DNA from: Xanthomonas fragariae
GTDB taxonomy: Bacteria; Pseudomonadota; Gammaproteobacteria; Xanthomonadales; Xanthomonadaceae
DNA length: 64,000 nucleotides
Assembly: GCF_017603965.1 (NCBI RefSeq)
Contig: NZ_CP071955.1
Coordinates: 434,001 to 498,000, forward strand
Direction of reading: 5' to 3'
The notes beneath the pieces were generated by a model, which had not been told where the DNA came from, searched no databases, and was given only the letters and a program-made list of their open reading frames with translations. Numbering within the stretch: position 1 is the first letter of the stretch; each line of letters begins with the position of its first letter. The translations under genes and the position numbers were made by a program. This document shows positions 44,924 through 54,126 of the stretch, one piece after another.

Positions 44924-47900
44924 ATGACCGACGACGAATCTTCCCACGACGACACCGCGCCTGATCCCACCACGCATCCGCCATTGTTCATCCTTGGAGT
45001 CGGCGCTGCCGGCCTGGATGCGACCCGCTTGGCCGAATTGCTCGACGCGGTCGCAGGCGCTTCCAATCTGGCCATCATGTTGTTGCTACGTGACCGCCAG
45101 TTGCTGGACGAGCAGCGCCTGCGTGAATTGCTCGGCGAACAGGCCACGTTGTTGGTGGTGCCCAAAGATGGCGATCGGTTGCAGCCGGGCCGGTTTTATC
45201 TGCCGCCCAGCGATACCTTGGTGACCTTGGAAGAAGGTCGGCTGCGTCTGCGCAAACTGCTGGATGACGAAAGCGATCATGGGTTGATCGACAGCTTCTT
45301 CGTGTCGATGGCGCACGATCAGGACGGCAATGTGATCGGCCTGATCATGGGTCGCTTCGATGGCGACGGCACCTTGGGCACTGCGGCGATCAAGGAGTGC
45401 GGTGGCCTGGCGCTGGTGGTGGACGATGCCTTGTTGCATGGGCTGGATCTGCGCAGCGCCAGCAACCCGGCCGCGATCACCGACGATATCCTGCCGCTGC
45501 CACGCTTAGCCGCGCGCATTGCTGCGCATATGCAGCGTCACCACGGCTTCGGGCATCCCGCGCCGGTGGGCGTGCGCAACGGCAGCGAGAACGACAAGCT
45601 CAGCCAGGTCGCCGGCATCTTGCGCAATACCACCGGCCACGATTTCCACGGTTACAAGCGAGCCACGTTTTTGCGCCGCGTACAGCGGCGCATGCAGGTG
45701 GTGCAGGTGGAAACGCTGGAGCAGTATCTGGAAGTGCTGCGCAATCGCTTCGACGAGCCGTTGCAACTGTTCAACGATCTGCTGATTGGCGTGACCCAGT
45801 TCTTCCGCGACCGCCGCGAGTTCGAGTTTCTTGAGCAGCAGGTGATTCCGCGGTTGTTTCAGGGCAAGCAGGCGGGCGACAGTCTGCGCGTGTGGGTATT
45901 GGGCTGTTCTACCGGTGAAGAAGCGTATTCGTTGGCGATGCTGTTGCGCGAGTATGCCGACACGGTAGATGCCGCGCCACGCATCCAGATCTTTGCCAGC
46001 GATATCGATGGGCGCGCGTTGGCTACTGCGCGGGTGGGGCGCTACGCGTCCAGCATTGTGGGTGAGGTCGCACCGAAACGCTTGCGACGCTGGTTCGTCA
46101 AGGAGGGCGACACCTATGTGGTGAGCAAAGAGTTGCGTGAGTTGTGCGTGTTCTCCCAACACAGCATCGTCAAGGACCCGCCGTTCTCGCGGCTGGATCT
46201 GGTGTCGTGCCGCAATCTGCTGATCTACCTGGATGCCGAACTGCAGAACCGGGTGATCCCGATCTTTCATTTCGCGCTCAAGCCGGGCGGCTATCTGTTT
46301 CTTGGCAATGCGGAAAATGTCTCACGGCATGCGCAGTTGTTCTCTCCGGTGGAGCGCAGCTTCCGCGTGTTCCAGCGGATCGATGCCGACAGCCGCGTGC
46401 ATGCCACATTCCCCAGCTTGCCGCTTGCGCCTGCCGGGCGCGTGCCGGCGCCGCCGCAGCGGCAGCGGCAGCGCACCTCCAGCAATGCGTTGGTGCGCGC
46501 CGGCGAGCGCATCGCCGACCGCTACGCGCCGGCCTATGCGGTGCTGGACGAACATTTCGATGTGCTGCACTTTTCCTCGCAAGCCGGGCGTTTCATTCGT
46601 CCCGGTAGCGGCGCGCCAAGTCTCAATCTGCTCAATCTGATCCATCGCGATCTGCGCCTGGATCTGCGTAGCGCGCTCAGTCGCGCCGAGGTGGACAAGT
46701 CGCCGGTGCATGTGAAGGGCATCCAGGTGCACGAAGACGCATCGAGCTGGGCGGTGGATCTATTCGTGGAGCCTACCTCCGATTCGGAGGCTCCGCGTGG
46801 CTATGTGGTGCTGTTCCAGGAAGTGGAAGCGCGCGAACCGGTGGAGCTGCCCGTGCCGCACGAAAGCGTCCCCGATAACGAACATGTGCAGGTGCTGGAA
46901 AACGAACTGCGCATCACCCGTGAGCGGCTGCAGTCGATGATCGAAGAGCTGGAAAGCACCAACGAGGAACTCAAGTCCTCCAACGAGGAATACCAGTCGC
47001 TTAATGAAGAGCTGCAAAGCGCCAATGAGGAACTGGAAACCTCCAAGGAAGAGTTGCAGTCGGTCAACGAGGAAGTCACCACCGTCAACGGCGAACTGGC
47101 CCATCGCGTGCAGGAACTGGCGCAGGCCAACAGCGATCTGAAGAACCTGCTGGAAAGCACGCAGATCGCTACCGTGTTCCTGGACAACGAGCTGCGTGTC
47201 ACCAACTTTACCCCTGCCGTCACCGACATCCTGCCGCTGGTGGAAAGCGACATCCACCGACCGATCAGCGACATCAAGATGCATGTGGACTATGACGAGC
47301 TACAGGACGATGTGCGCCGAGTGATCCGCACCCTGGCGGTGCTCGATCGCGAGGTCGAAAATCCCGGCACCCACGCGCGTTACATAGTGCGTGTGCTGCC
47401 GTATCGCACGGTGGACAATTTCATTGGTGGTGCGGTGCTGACCTTCATGGACGTCACCCCGCTCACGCGCGCCGAGCAGGCGCTACGTAGCAGTGAGCAA
47501 CGCCTGCGTACCTTGATGGAAGGCATTCCGCAGCTGGTGTGGCGTTCGCTCGATGGCGGTCGCTGGACCTGGTCCAGTCCGCAATGGTCCAGCTACACCG
47601 GTCGGAGCGATGCCGACAGCCTGGAGCGGGGCTGGCTGCAGGCGGTGCATCCGGACGAGCGCGAGCTGACCATGAAGGCGTGGCAGGAGAGTACGTCGAA
47701 CGGTGGGCTGGATGTAGAGCACCGCCTGTTCAACGCAGCCGAGCATGGCTATCGCTGGTTTCATACGCGCGGCGCACCGGTGCGCGACGAGCGCGGCCAG
47801 GTATTGGAATGGCTGGGAACCTCCACCGAATCGGACAACCTGCGCCGCCTGCAGGAAGAACAACGCGTGCTGGTGAGCGAGTTGCAGCACCGCACCCGCA

Positions 47901-48472
47901 ATCTGATCACCGTGGTGCAATCGGTCGCCAAGCAGACTGTGCAGACCAGCCAGGACATGCCGGAGTTCGCCGGCAAGTTCGAAGACAGGTTGTCTGCGCT
48001 GTCGCGCGTGCAAGGGCTGTTGTCGCAATCGGAGAATATGCCGACCACCATCGGCGCGTTGCTGCGCATGGAACTGGATGCGCTCGGTGCCGAGCCCGAT
48101 CAGCAGCGCATCGTGGTCGAAGGCCCGGACGTGGCGTTGCGCAAATCCACCGTGCAGACACTGGCGCTGGCGTTGCACGAGTTGGCAACCAACGCACTCA
48201 AGCACGGCGCGCTTGCGGTGGACACCGGGACCTTATCGATCCGTTGGAATGTTGTGTCCAGCGGCGACACGCCAGTGCGCTTGGTGCTGCTGTGGATCGA
48301 GGAAGGGGTAAATCAAAAACTGCGTAACGATCGCGACGACGCCGGTGGGTTCGGCCGTCGCTTGATCGAAAAAGCCTTGCCGTACAGCCACGACGCGCAA
48401 ACACGCTACGAACTCAGCGACACGCGGCTGGAATGCGAGATCCAGTTGCCCCTCAACTCGCTGCACGGTTGA
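44924..48472 (+). CDS. CheB/CheR/PAS hybrid with HWE histidine kinase
   Basis: 1182 residues from ATG 44924. A CheB-like methylesterase region (about 19-205) lacks the catalytic Ser: GVGAAGLDA stands where GxSxGG is expected, although DGTLGTAAIKECGG is kept. A CheR methyltransferase follows (about 229-482; VLGCSTGEEAYSLAM, CRNLLIYLD). A PAS-like region leads to a long coiled coil (about 655-745, ESTNEELKSSNEEYQSLNEE), then two PAS domains (about 745-970). The HWE kinase (about 979-1182) has ELQHRTRNLITVVQSVAKQT and HELATNALKHGAL. It is likely a cytosolic signalling hub that phosphorylates the divergently encoded receiver. The CheB part may be a non-catalytic sensor. Confidence 0.93.
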   Translation: MTDDESSHDDTAPDPTTHPPLFILGVGAAGLDATRLAELLDAVAGASNLAIMLLLRDRQLLDEQRLRELLGEQATLLVVPKDGDRLQPGRFYLPPSDTLVTLEEGRLRLRKLLDDESDHGLIDSFFVSMAHDQDGNVIGLIMGRFDGDGTLGTAAIKECGGLALVVDDALLHGLDLRSASNPAAITDDILPLPRLAARIAAHMQRHHGFGHPAPVGVRNGSENDKLSQVAGILRNTTGHDFHGYKRATFLRRVQRRMQVVQVETLEQYLEVLRNRFDEPLQLFNDLLIGVTQFFRDRREFEFLEQQVIPRLFQGKQAGDSLRVWVLGCSTGEEAYSLAMLLREYADTVDAAPRIQIFASDIDGRALATARVGRYASSIVGEVAPKRLRRWFVKEGDTYVVSKELRELCVFSQHSIVKDPPFSRLDLVSCRNLLIYLDAELQNRVIPIFHFALKPGGYLFLGNAENVSRHAQLFSPVERSFRVFQRIDADSRVHATFPSLPLAPAGRVPAPPQRQRQRTSSNALVRAGERIADRYAPAYAVLDEHFDVLHFSSQAGRFIRPGSGAPSLNLLNLIHRDLRLDLRSALSRAEVDKSPVHVKGIQVHEDASSWAVDLFVEPTSDSEAPRGYVVLFQEVEAREPVELPVPHESVPDNEHVQVLENELRITRERLQSMIEELESTNEELKSSNEEYQSLNEELQSANEELETSKEELQSVNEEVTTVNGELAHRVQELAQANSDLKNLLESTQIATVFLDNELRVTNFTPAVTDILPLVESDIHRPISDIKMHVDYDELQDDVRRVIRTLAVLDREVENPGTHARYIVRVLPYRTVDNFIGGAVLTFMDVTPLTRAEQALRSSEQRLRTLMEGIPQLVWRSLDGGRWTWSSPQWSSYTGRSDADSLERGWLQAVHPDERELTMKAWQESTSNGGLDVEHRLFNAAEHGYRWFHTRGAPVRDERGQVLEWLGTSTESDNLRRLQEEQRVLVSELQHRTRNLITVVQSVAKQTVQTSQDMPEFAGKFEDRLSALSRVQGLLSQSENMPTTIGALLRMELDALGAEPDQQRIVVEGPDVALRKSTVQTLALALHELATNALKHGALAVDTGTLSIRWNVVSSGDTPVRLVLLWIEEGVNQKLRNDRDDAGGFGRRLIEKALPYSHDAQTRYELSDTRLECEIQLPLNSLHG

Positions 48473-49072
48473 GTTGGATGCGTGACCTCAGACGCGTGCA
48501 AGCGCGTCTGCACTGGTTGGAATTGATCGTGCGCGTGCGCACGTAAGGCGTGCACGCCGACGCCTTGGGTTGCATGTTCGATTCGATGCATGACGCATCG
48601 CTTGATGGTGGGGTTCGCTGCAGTCACTGCTGTTTGGAAACATGCGGCGTTAGATTGGCTGACAAAACGTCGCGAGCAGTCGCCAGGTGGGTACGCACAG
48701 CCCGGAGGAACCTCGGCTTACGTATGGTACATGCCGATTCCGAGCACCGGCCGCGTCCGCCTTGCGGTGAGCGCAGCGGTTTTGTTGGCCACTTTTAGTT
48801 AGCGCGCTCACAACGCGCATGTCGTGCATTCCTTAGCGCACCACAGCAATCTCTATGCATAGACGACAGCACGTACATGCAAACGCGTACCGTACGGAAA
48901 ATCCTGCGCGACGGTGCAGATCTTGCGACACATTCGACTTTCCCATTGCGCGTGCAGCAACTGAGGCCGGGTAAAACGCTTGCAGCGTCCACATCTGCGA
49001 GAGTCAAAAACTTGGCTCGTATTGTGCTTGACCACTGATGTCGTCGAGATGCACACACATAGTGGAGTAGTC
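48473..49072. other. Intergenic region with hairpin and repeat copy d
   Basis: 600 bp without a convincing gene. A hairpin CAGACGCG-TGCAAG-CGCGTCTG (48489-48510) just after the kinase stop may act as a terminator, although no T run follows. The degenerate palindromic repeat copy d occupies 48650-48798. Open frames here are by-products of the repeat. Confidence 0.6.
48650..48798. repeat. Xanthomonas dispersed palindromic repeat, copy d (degenerate)
   Basis: 149 bp from TTAGATTGGCTGACAAAACG to GGTTTTGTTGGCCACTTTTAG. The core holds TACGTATGGTACATGCCGAT and TTCCGAGCACCGGCCGCGTC, in inverse orientation to the other copies. The arms carry several mismatches. Confidence 0.7.
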
Positions 49073-49645
49073 ATGATTACGCGCATTCTTCAGTTGTCTG
49101 CCCGCGCGGCGAGCAACGCGTGGGTTGAGGTCGGTGTGGGTGCCGATGCCGACATTCTGGTCGCCGACCGTGGCGGCAAACGCGAGGAGCGTGCCACCTT
49201 CGGACGGCGCGCGCCGGGCCAGCAGCGTTCGATCCATATGCAAGAACCCGGTTGGTTGGGCGGCGTTGATCTGGCCATTTGGGAAACGCAGCGCTGCGCG
49301 ATTCCGCTATGCGGATTCGCCTGTACGGTGTCGGCAGACGGTACCACCGCAGCCACTTGGCTGAGCCAGGATGGCGGTGCGGTGTACGCGGCCGGCCTGC
49401 GCAACGTGATGGATATCGGCGGCCGTCTGCAGATGGGATTTTCGTTGCTGGTCGCCTCATCGGTGAGCATGCCGACGCATCGGCCGCTCTGTATCGACGG
49501 CGATGTACGGCAGTGGCTGCACGCTGGTGGCAACGAGGCCATGCGCCATCTCACCCCATGGCGGTTGGAGCGTTGCACTCCTGCTGCCGGTGTGCGGCCG
49601 GAATGGGCAAGCGAAGAGCGCTCGGCGCAGGTCGCGCGGGCGTGA
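49073..49645 (+). CDS. Hypothetical protein
   Basis: 190 residues from ATG 49073, with GGAG seven bases upstream. The sequence is soluble and Trp/Gly-rich, with blocks such as WVEVGVGADADILVADRGGK and LCGFACTVSADGTTAATWLS, and DIGGRLQMGFSLLVASSVS. No known domain is recognised and no signal peptide is apparent. A hairpin terminator follows 25 bp downstream, so it appears monocistronic. It is well supported as a gene by its start site and composition; the function is unknown. Confidence 0.6.
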   Translation: MITRILQLSARAASNAWVEVGVGADADILVADRGGKREERATFGRRAPGQQRSIHMQEPGWLGGVDLAIWETQRCAIPLCGFACTVSADGTTAATWLSQDGGAVYAAGLRNVMDIGGRLQMGFSLLVASSVSMPTHRPLCIDGDVRQWLHAGGNEAMRHLTPWRLERCTPAAGVRPEWASEERSAQVARA

Positions 49646-49670
49646 CCGATCATGCCAGGCAACATAAGCC

Positions 49671-49691
49671 AAGGGGCCCCTCGGGCCCCTT
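49671..49691 (+). terminator. GC-rich hairpin, probable terminator
   Basis: AAGGGGCCC, loop CTC, GGGCCCCTT: a perfect 9-bp stem 26 bp after the hypothetical gene. No T run follows, so its termination strength is uncertain. Confidence 0.6.
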
Positions 49692-49706
49692 GCTGGTTTC
49701 AGTTAT

Positions 49707-49852
49707 TAGAGCGGCTAACAAACCTAATGCGCCGCCGCCAGGCGGGCGCGGCCGGTGCTCGGAATTGGCATGTACCACGCGTACACTCCGGTTCCTCCAC
49801 GCCGTCCGCGCCCGCCCGCCTGGCGGCGCAGTAGTTTTGTTAGCCGCTCTTA
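49707..49852. repeat. Xanthomonas dispersed palindromic repeat, copy b
   Basis: 146 bp from TTAGAGCGGCTAACAAA to TTTGTTAGCCGCTCTTA with the shared core (GGTGCTCGGAATTGGCATGT, ACACTCCGGTTCCTCC). The last three bases, read on the minus strand, are the TAA stop of the Mn-catalase gene. Confidence 0.85.
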
Positions 49853-50749
49853 GCGCTGAATGTCGCCGGTGGTGGAGCCGGCACCTGGGCCTGCGCCCAG
49901 GTCGGCGCCCGTCATGCGATCCAGTTCCGGGTTGGACAGCAGACGCAGCGACATCGCATCCAGCGCGGCCGTCTGGGTTGCATCCAGCGCTACCGTCGCC
50001 GAGCCATCGCCGCCATCGACCGCGGCCTGCAGCTCGCGATCTGTCACCACTTCCCACTGCTCGCCAGCATTCCACGGGCCGACCATGTCGCCTTCGCCCT
50101 GCGAGGTGTTGTAGTACTTGTCGGTGAAGCGCCGATCGCCCGGCAGCTTGCCCGGCGGGAAGTTCGGCTCGATCGAGTACAAAGCTTTTTCGAACGACTT
50201 CTGATGCGCCACTTCGCGCGTCATCAAAAAGCGCAATGCATCGACGATGCCCGGATCATCGGTCACAGTGATCAAACGCTCATAGACCAGCTTGGCACGT
50301 GCTTCGGCAGCGATATTGGAGCGCATGTCCGCGGTAGGGCAGCCAATTGAATCGACATACGCTGCGGTCCACGGCACACCACTGGAATTGACCAGCGCCG
50401 GACCACCGCCATACAGAATCTGCTGGGTATGGCTGGTGCTGTTCTGGGTCATGGTGCGCATCTCCATGGCGTCTTCCATGCCCTCGGAGAGCACTGCTTT
50501 CGGACCCTTGTTGAGCATGGCGATGATCGAACCGATCACTTCCAAATGGCTGATTTCTTCGGTGGCAATATCCAACAACAGATCCTTGCGGCCCGGATCG
50601 TCTTCGCCCAATGCCTGGGTGAAGTAGCGCATCGCAGCGGCGAGTTCGCCCTGCGGTCCGCCGAACTGTTCGAGCATCAACGTGGCCAGATCCGGATTCG
50701 GTTCGGCAACGCGGACGGTGTACATCAAACGCTTGTTATGCATGAACAT
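49850..50749 (-). CDS. Manganese catalase
   Basis: 299 residues from ATG 50749 (MFMHNKRLMYTVRVAEPNP). Ferritin-like dimanganese ligands are visible in FGGPQGELAAAMRYFTQ (Glu), LDIATEEISHLEVIGS (Glu and His), NIAAEARAKLVYERL (Glu) and MTREVAHQKSFEKAL (Glu and His). It disproportionates hydrogen peroxide in the cytosol. The N-terminal in-frame extension to 50890 has no conserved sequence and is rejected. The stop codon TAA is supplied by the palindromic repeat. The DUF892 genes upstream on the same strand suggest a stress-protection group. Confidence 0.95.
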   Translation of the reverse strand: MFMHNKRLMYTVRVAEPNPDLATLMLEQFGGPQGELAAAMRYFTQALGEDDPGRKDLLLDIATEEISHLEVIGSIIAMLNKGPKAVLSEGMEDAMEMRTMTQNSTSHTQQILYGGGPALVNSSGVPWTAAYVDSIGCPTADMRSNIAAEARAKLVYERLITVTDDPGIVDALRFLMTREVAHQKSFEKALYSIEPNFPPGKLPGDRRFTDKYYNTSQGEGDMVGPWNAGEQWEVVTDRELQAAVDGGDGSATVALDATQTAALDAMSLRLLSNPELDRMTGADLGAGPGAGSTTGDIQR

Positions 50750-50886
50750 GGGTCGTGCTCCATGGCTAACGCCCGGCGACTGCTGCCACTCAAGAAGCGG
50801 GCAGAAACGTGGGGCTTTGGCTTTCGGGGGATGCCCGCAAAAGATGCGAACCAGCGCAGGGCGGCCGTGCCGAGCTGCGCGATGGC

Positions 50887-51393
50887 TCAAGCCGCTTTGC
50901 TGGCCTTGGATGCTTTTTCGTTACCGCCTTGCTCGGCGAGCGAAGTCAGCTTTTGATCGGTGGCCTTTTCTTCTTCCAGCGTCGCAAGCAGGAGCGGCAG
51001 CGCTTCGGCGTAGCCCAGTTGCTTGGCGATCGCGGCGATGGTGCCGTACGAGGCAATCTCGTAATGCTCCACCTTTTGCGCACCGCCGATCAGCGCGGCA
51101 TCGCGCACCGGGCCTGCTTCGATCTCTTCGATCACCTCGCGGCTTTCTTCGACCAGGCCTTCCATCGCAGCGCACTTGATGCGCTTGAGCTTGATGCCCA
51201 GCGCTTCCACGACCTGATCGATGCGTTCAATCTGGCCCTGGGTTTCCTCCAGATGGAGTGCAAAAGCTTGTTTCAGCTTCGGCTCGGTTGCTGCGTTGGC
51301 CAAGCGCGGGAGGGACTTGGTCAGCTGCTTCTCGGCGCTGTAGATGTCCGACAGCTCGTGGATAAAAAGTTCTTCGACAGTCGTGATCGCCAT
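50887..51393 (-). CDS. DUF892 ferritin-like protein (YciF/YciE family)
   Basis: 168 residues, starting MAITTVEELFIHELSDIYSAE, the classical YciF head. Helices carry the family Glu/His pattern: EKQLTKSLPRLANAA, FALHLEETQGQIERIDQVVE, AAMEGLVEESREVIEEIEAG, IGGAQKVEHYEIASYGTI. The di-iron-type four-helix bundle is associated with stress responses and often sits next to Mn-catalases, as here. The C-terminus ends in a short Lys/Ala/Ser repeat (NEKASKASKAA). GGAGCC lies upstream of the ATG. Confidence 0.92.
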   Translation of the reverse strand: MAITTVEELFIHELSDIYSAEKQLTKSLPRLANAATEPKLKQAFALHLEETQGQIERIDQVVEALGIKLKRIKCAAMEGLVEESREVIEEIEAGPVRDAALIGGAQKVEHYEIASYGTIAAIAKQLGYAEALPLLLATLEEEKATDQKLTSLAEQGGNEKASKASKAA

Positions 51394-51413
51394 GGATGGC
51401 TCCTTTCAAGTGG

Positions 51414-51953
51414 TTAGAGGGTTGAAACGATGCGATTCACCGCCTGGCGGTGACGCCTTACAGTTATTGGCGTTCGAGAAACGCGAGCATGATTGCTTCC
51501 TGATGCCCGAGGCGTTATACGGCCATCTCGATACTGTTGCTGCAGGATGTTTTTGCAGTTCTGTGCCACCTGCGTTTGGCTGGCAACGCGCGTTGCGACG
51601 ACGAGTGCGCGATGGGTGGGGATCTCCAGATGTTCAAAGGCGTCGCTGATGCTCACGCCCTTGGCCACTTCATCGGTCATCAATGCCTTGCCGGCGGCAC
51701 GCATGCCGACCGTGACGCTGCCGAGCATGCCTTTGAGGGCTGGGACGCCGCCACCGACCAGGTCCCAACACTGCTGCACACTTGCGGACTGCTGCTGCGT
51801 TTTTTGCATGTGTTGCTCCGCCCGCAGCTTTAACTCTAGGTCATGCGCAACGCGCGATGCCTTAGAGATCGACAAGGTCTCAGCTTCCTGCTCCATCGCG
51901 TCAGCATCCTGCAGCCACGTCACCAAGCGTTCTCTGGATTGCACCGTCGTCAT
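51414..51953 (-). pseudogene. DUF892 ferritin-like protein with 3' frameshift
   Basis: The 179-codon frame from ATG 51953 (MTTVQSRERLVTWLQDADAM) covers most of a YciE-type bundle: QEAETLSISKASRVAHDLEL, LKGMLGSVTVGMRAAGKALM, THRALVVATRVASQTQVAQ. After KNILQQQ the reading frame becomes non-conserved. One frame over, the sequence gives IEMAV, a TAA, then HQEAIMLAFLERQ ending at 51464, which looks like the native C-terminus. So a single-base shift near 51520 plus a nonsense change have removed the last helix. Most of the bundle remains, so a partly functional product is possible. Confidence 0.65.
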
Positions 51954-52440
51954 CGTCGTTCGTATCTCAAGGCAGTACCGCGTAGTCGCTACGCTAGTCC
52001 GGCCAGTGTTAGCACGATCGGTGGAAACGGTGATCCCGATGCGATGGCGACCTGTGCTGTGGCGCAGGCCTGGCGACAGTTGCATGACTCGATGTCGATC
52101 GAGCTGGAGCGTGCCATGCCGGCATCGAATCCGTCCTGCAAGATGCTGCGTGCGCAGCTCTGGCGTGTATCGGTTTCGGCAGCGGCAATCGCGCGGCAGA
52201 CCGATCGCCACTCCCGCATGACGCCTTCTTGATGCCTTGACGCCATCGCCCCCGGCACCGATCGCCATGGCCAGGCCTCCGTTTCCGTTTTCGTCGCATC
52301 GCGCTTGGCGGGGCCGACCGACGGGCGGGCAACCATGTGAAATCGACGCAAGCCTGAATACGTACTAACGGCAAGCGGCCGCTTCTGCGATCATTACCGG
52401 CTTGTTGCCGGTTCACGGCGTCCTCACAGCTAGGCTCTTC
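51954..52440. other. Intergenic region between DUF892 gene and permease gene
   Basis: About 490 bp with no convincing gene on either strand. It separates divergent transcription units and should hold both promoters. No operator palindrome stood out. Confidence 0.5.
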
Positions 52441-54036
52441 ATGTCCGAACAAACGCTACACCGAGACGTTGGCCCCTTCGCCCTCATGCTTACCGGCTTG
52501 GGTTCGATCATTGGTTCCGGTTGGCTGTTCGGCGCCTGGCGCGCGGCGGGATTGGCCGGTCCGGGCGCGATCTGGGCCTGGATTCTGGGCGCAGCGATCA
52601 TCACCACCATCGCGCTGTCTTACGCCGAACTCGGCGCCATGTTCCCCGAATCTGGCGGCATGGTGCGCTACAGCCACTATTCGCATGGCTCGCTGGTCGG
52701 CTTCATCGCCGGCTGGGCCAACTGGATCGCGATCGTCTCGGTGATCCCGGTCGAGGCCGAGGCCTCGGTGCAATACATGGCTTCCTGGCCGTGGGCCTGG
52801 GCGCAAGGCTTGTATGCGCATGCGCCCGGTGGAGGAGGAGAGTTGTCGGTGCCCGGCCTGCTGATTTCGGCGGTGCTGGTGCTGGTGTATTTCTTCCTGA
52901 ATTTCTGGAGCGTCAAGCTGTTCGCACGCTCCAACACCTTGATTACGGTGTTCAAGCTGGTGGTGCCGGCAGCGACCGGTGTGGCCTTGATCGCCAGCGG
53001 CTTCCATACCGAAAACTTCAGCGTCGGCGTCGACGGCGGTAAACACGTGCTCGACTTGGCCGCGATATTGACCGCAGTAGCGACCGCCGGCATCGTCTTC
53101 AGCTTCAACGGTTTCCAGAGCCCGGTGAACCTGGCCGGCGAAGCGCGTAACCCGGGCCGCAGCATTCCGTTCGCAGTGTTGGGCTCGATCGCGCTGGCCA
53201 CGGTGGTCTACGTGATTTTGCAGGTGGCTTACATCGGCGCGGTGCCGCCGGATTTGCTGGCCAAGGCCGGCTGGCACGGCATCGATTTCCGCTCGCCGTT
53301 CGCCGAGCTGGCCATCATCGTCAACCTGCATTGGCTAGCGATGCTGCTGTACATCGATGCGTTCGTCAGCCCCAGCGGCACCGGCATCACCTACACCGCC
53401 ACCACCGCGCGCATGGTCTACGGCATGGAAAAGAACGGCACCATGCCGTCGGTGTTTGGCAAGCTGCACCCGGTCTGGGGAGTGCCGCGCATGGCGATGT
53501 TCTTCAACCTGGCGGTGTCGTTCGTGTTCCTGTTCTTTTTCCGCGGCTGGGGCACGCTGGCGGCGGTGATCTCGGTGGCGACCATCATTTCATATCTCAC
53601 CGGCCCGATCAGCGCGATGTCGCTGCGCCGCCACGCACCGGAACTGCATCGCCCGCTGCGCATCGCCGCGCTGCCGGTGCTGGCCGGCGTGGCCTTCGTC
53701 ATGGCGACCGAGCTGCTGTATTGGGCGCGCTGGCCCCTGACCGGCGAAATCATCCTGCTGATGGTCGTTGCCCTGCCGGTGTACTGCTACTACCAGGCCA
53801 AGCAGGGCTGGCCGGATCTGCGCCGCAACCTTAAGGGCGCGGTCTGGATGATCTGCTACCTGCCAGTGGTCGCGCTGCTGTCCTGGGCCGGCAGCAGCCA
53901 TTTCGGCGGACATGGCTACCTCGGCTACGGCACCGATCTGGCGGCGGTCGCCGCGGTCGGCCTGGTGTTCTACATCTGGGGCGTGCGCAGCGGTTGGCGT
54001 ACGCCGTCGGTCGAGAAGGCGGTTGCGCAGGCTTGA
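52441..54036 (+). CDS. APC-family amino acid permease
   Basis: 531 residues from ATG 52441. About 12-14 hydrophobic helices. The APC signature is at the N-terminus: GPFALMLTGLGSIIGSGWLFGAW split by TM1, then LSYAELGAMFPESGGMVRY (TM2-3), FSFNGFQSPVNLAGEARNPGRSIP (TM6-7 loop) and SGTGITYTATTARMVYGM. The IIGSGW stretch forms the unwound substrate site of TM1. It probably imports or exchanges an amino acid; the substrate is not predictable. A strong terminator follows. Confidence 0.93.
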   Translation: MSEQTLHRDVGPFALMLTGLGSIIGSGWLFGAWRAAGLAGPGAIWAWILGAAIITTIALSYAELGAMFPESGGMVRYSHYSHGSLVGFIAGWANWIAIVSVIPVEAEASVQYMASWPWAWAQGLYAHAPGGGGELSVPGLLISAVLVLVYFFLNFWSVKLFARSNTLITVFKLVVPAATGVALIASGFHTENFSVGVDGGKHVLDLAAILTAVATAGIVFSFNGFQSPVNLAGEARNPGRSIPFAVLGSIALATVVYVILQVAYIGAVPPDLLAKAGWHGIDFRSPFAELAIIVNLHWLAMLLYIDAFVSPSGTGITYTATTARMVYGMEKNGTMPSVFGKLHPVWGVPRMAMFFNLAVSFVFLFFFRGWGTLAAVISVATIISYLTGPISAMSLRRHAPELHRPLRIAALPVLAGVAFVMATELLYWARWPLTGEIILLMVVALPVYCYYQAKQGWPDLRRNLKGAVWMICYLPVVALLSWAGSSHFGGHGYLGYGTDLAAVAAVGLVFYIWGVRSGWRTPSVEKAVAQA

Positions 54037-54062
54037 GCGCCTTCAAGCGAGAGCGCTGACAA

Positions 54063-54094
54063 AAAACGGCCGGTGCATGCGCGCCGGCCGTTTT
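54063..54094. terminator. Rho-independent terminator
   Basis: AAAACGGCCGG, loop TGCATGCGCG, CCGGCCGTTTT: an 11-bp perfect stem with A/T tracts on both sides, between the convergent permease and membrane-protein genes. Confidence 0.9.
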
Positions 54095-54126
54095 CGCTTG
54101 CCTGTGCTGGCGTTCTTGCAACTGGA

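Noticed and set aside
49850..50890. Longer Mn-catalase start at 50890
   Set aside because: The extra 47 residues are Arg/Pro-rich and unlike the family. The natural N-terminus MFMHNKRL starts at 50749.
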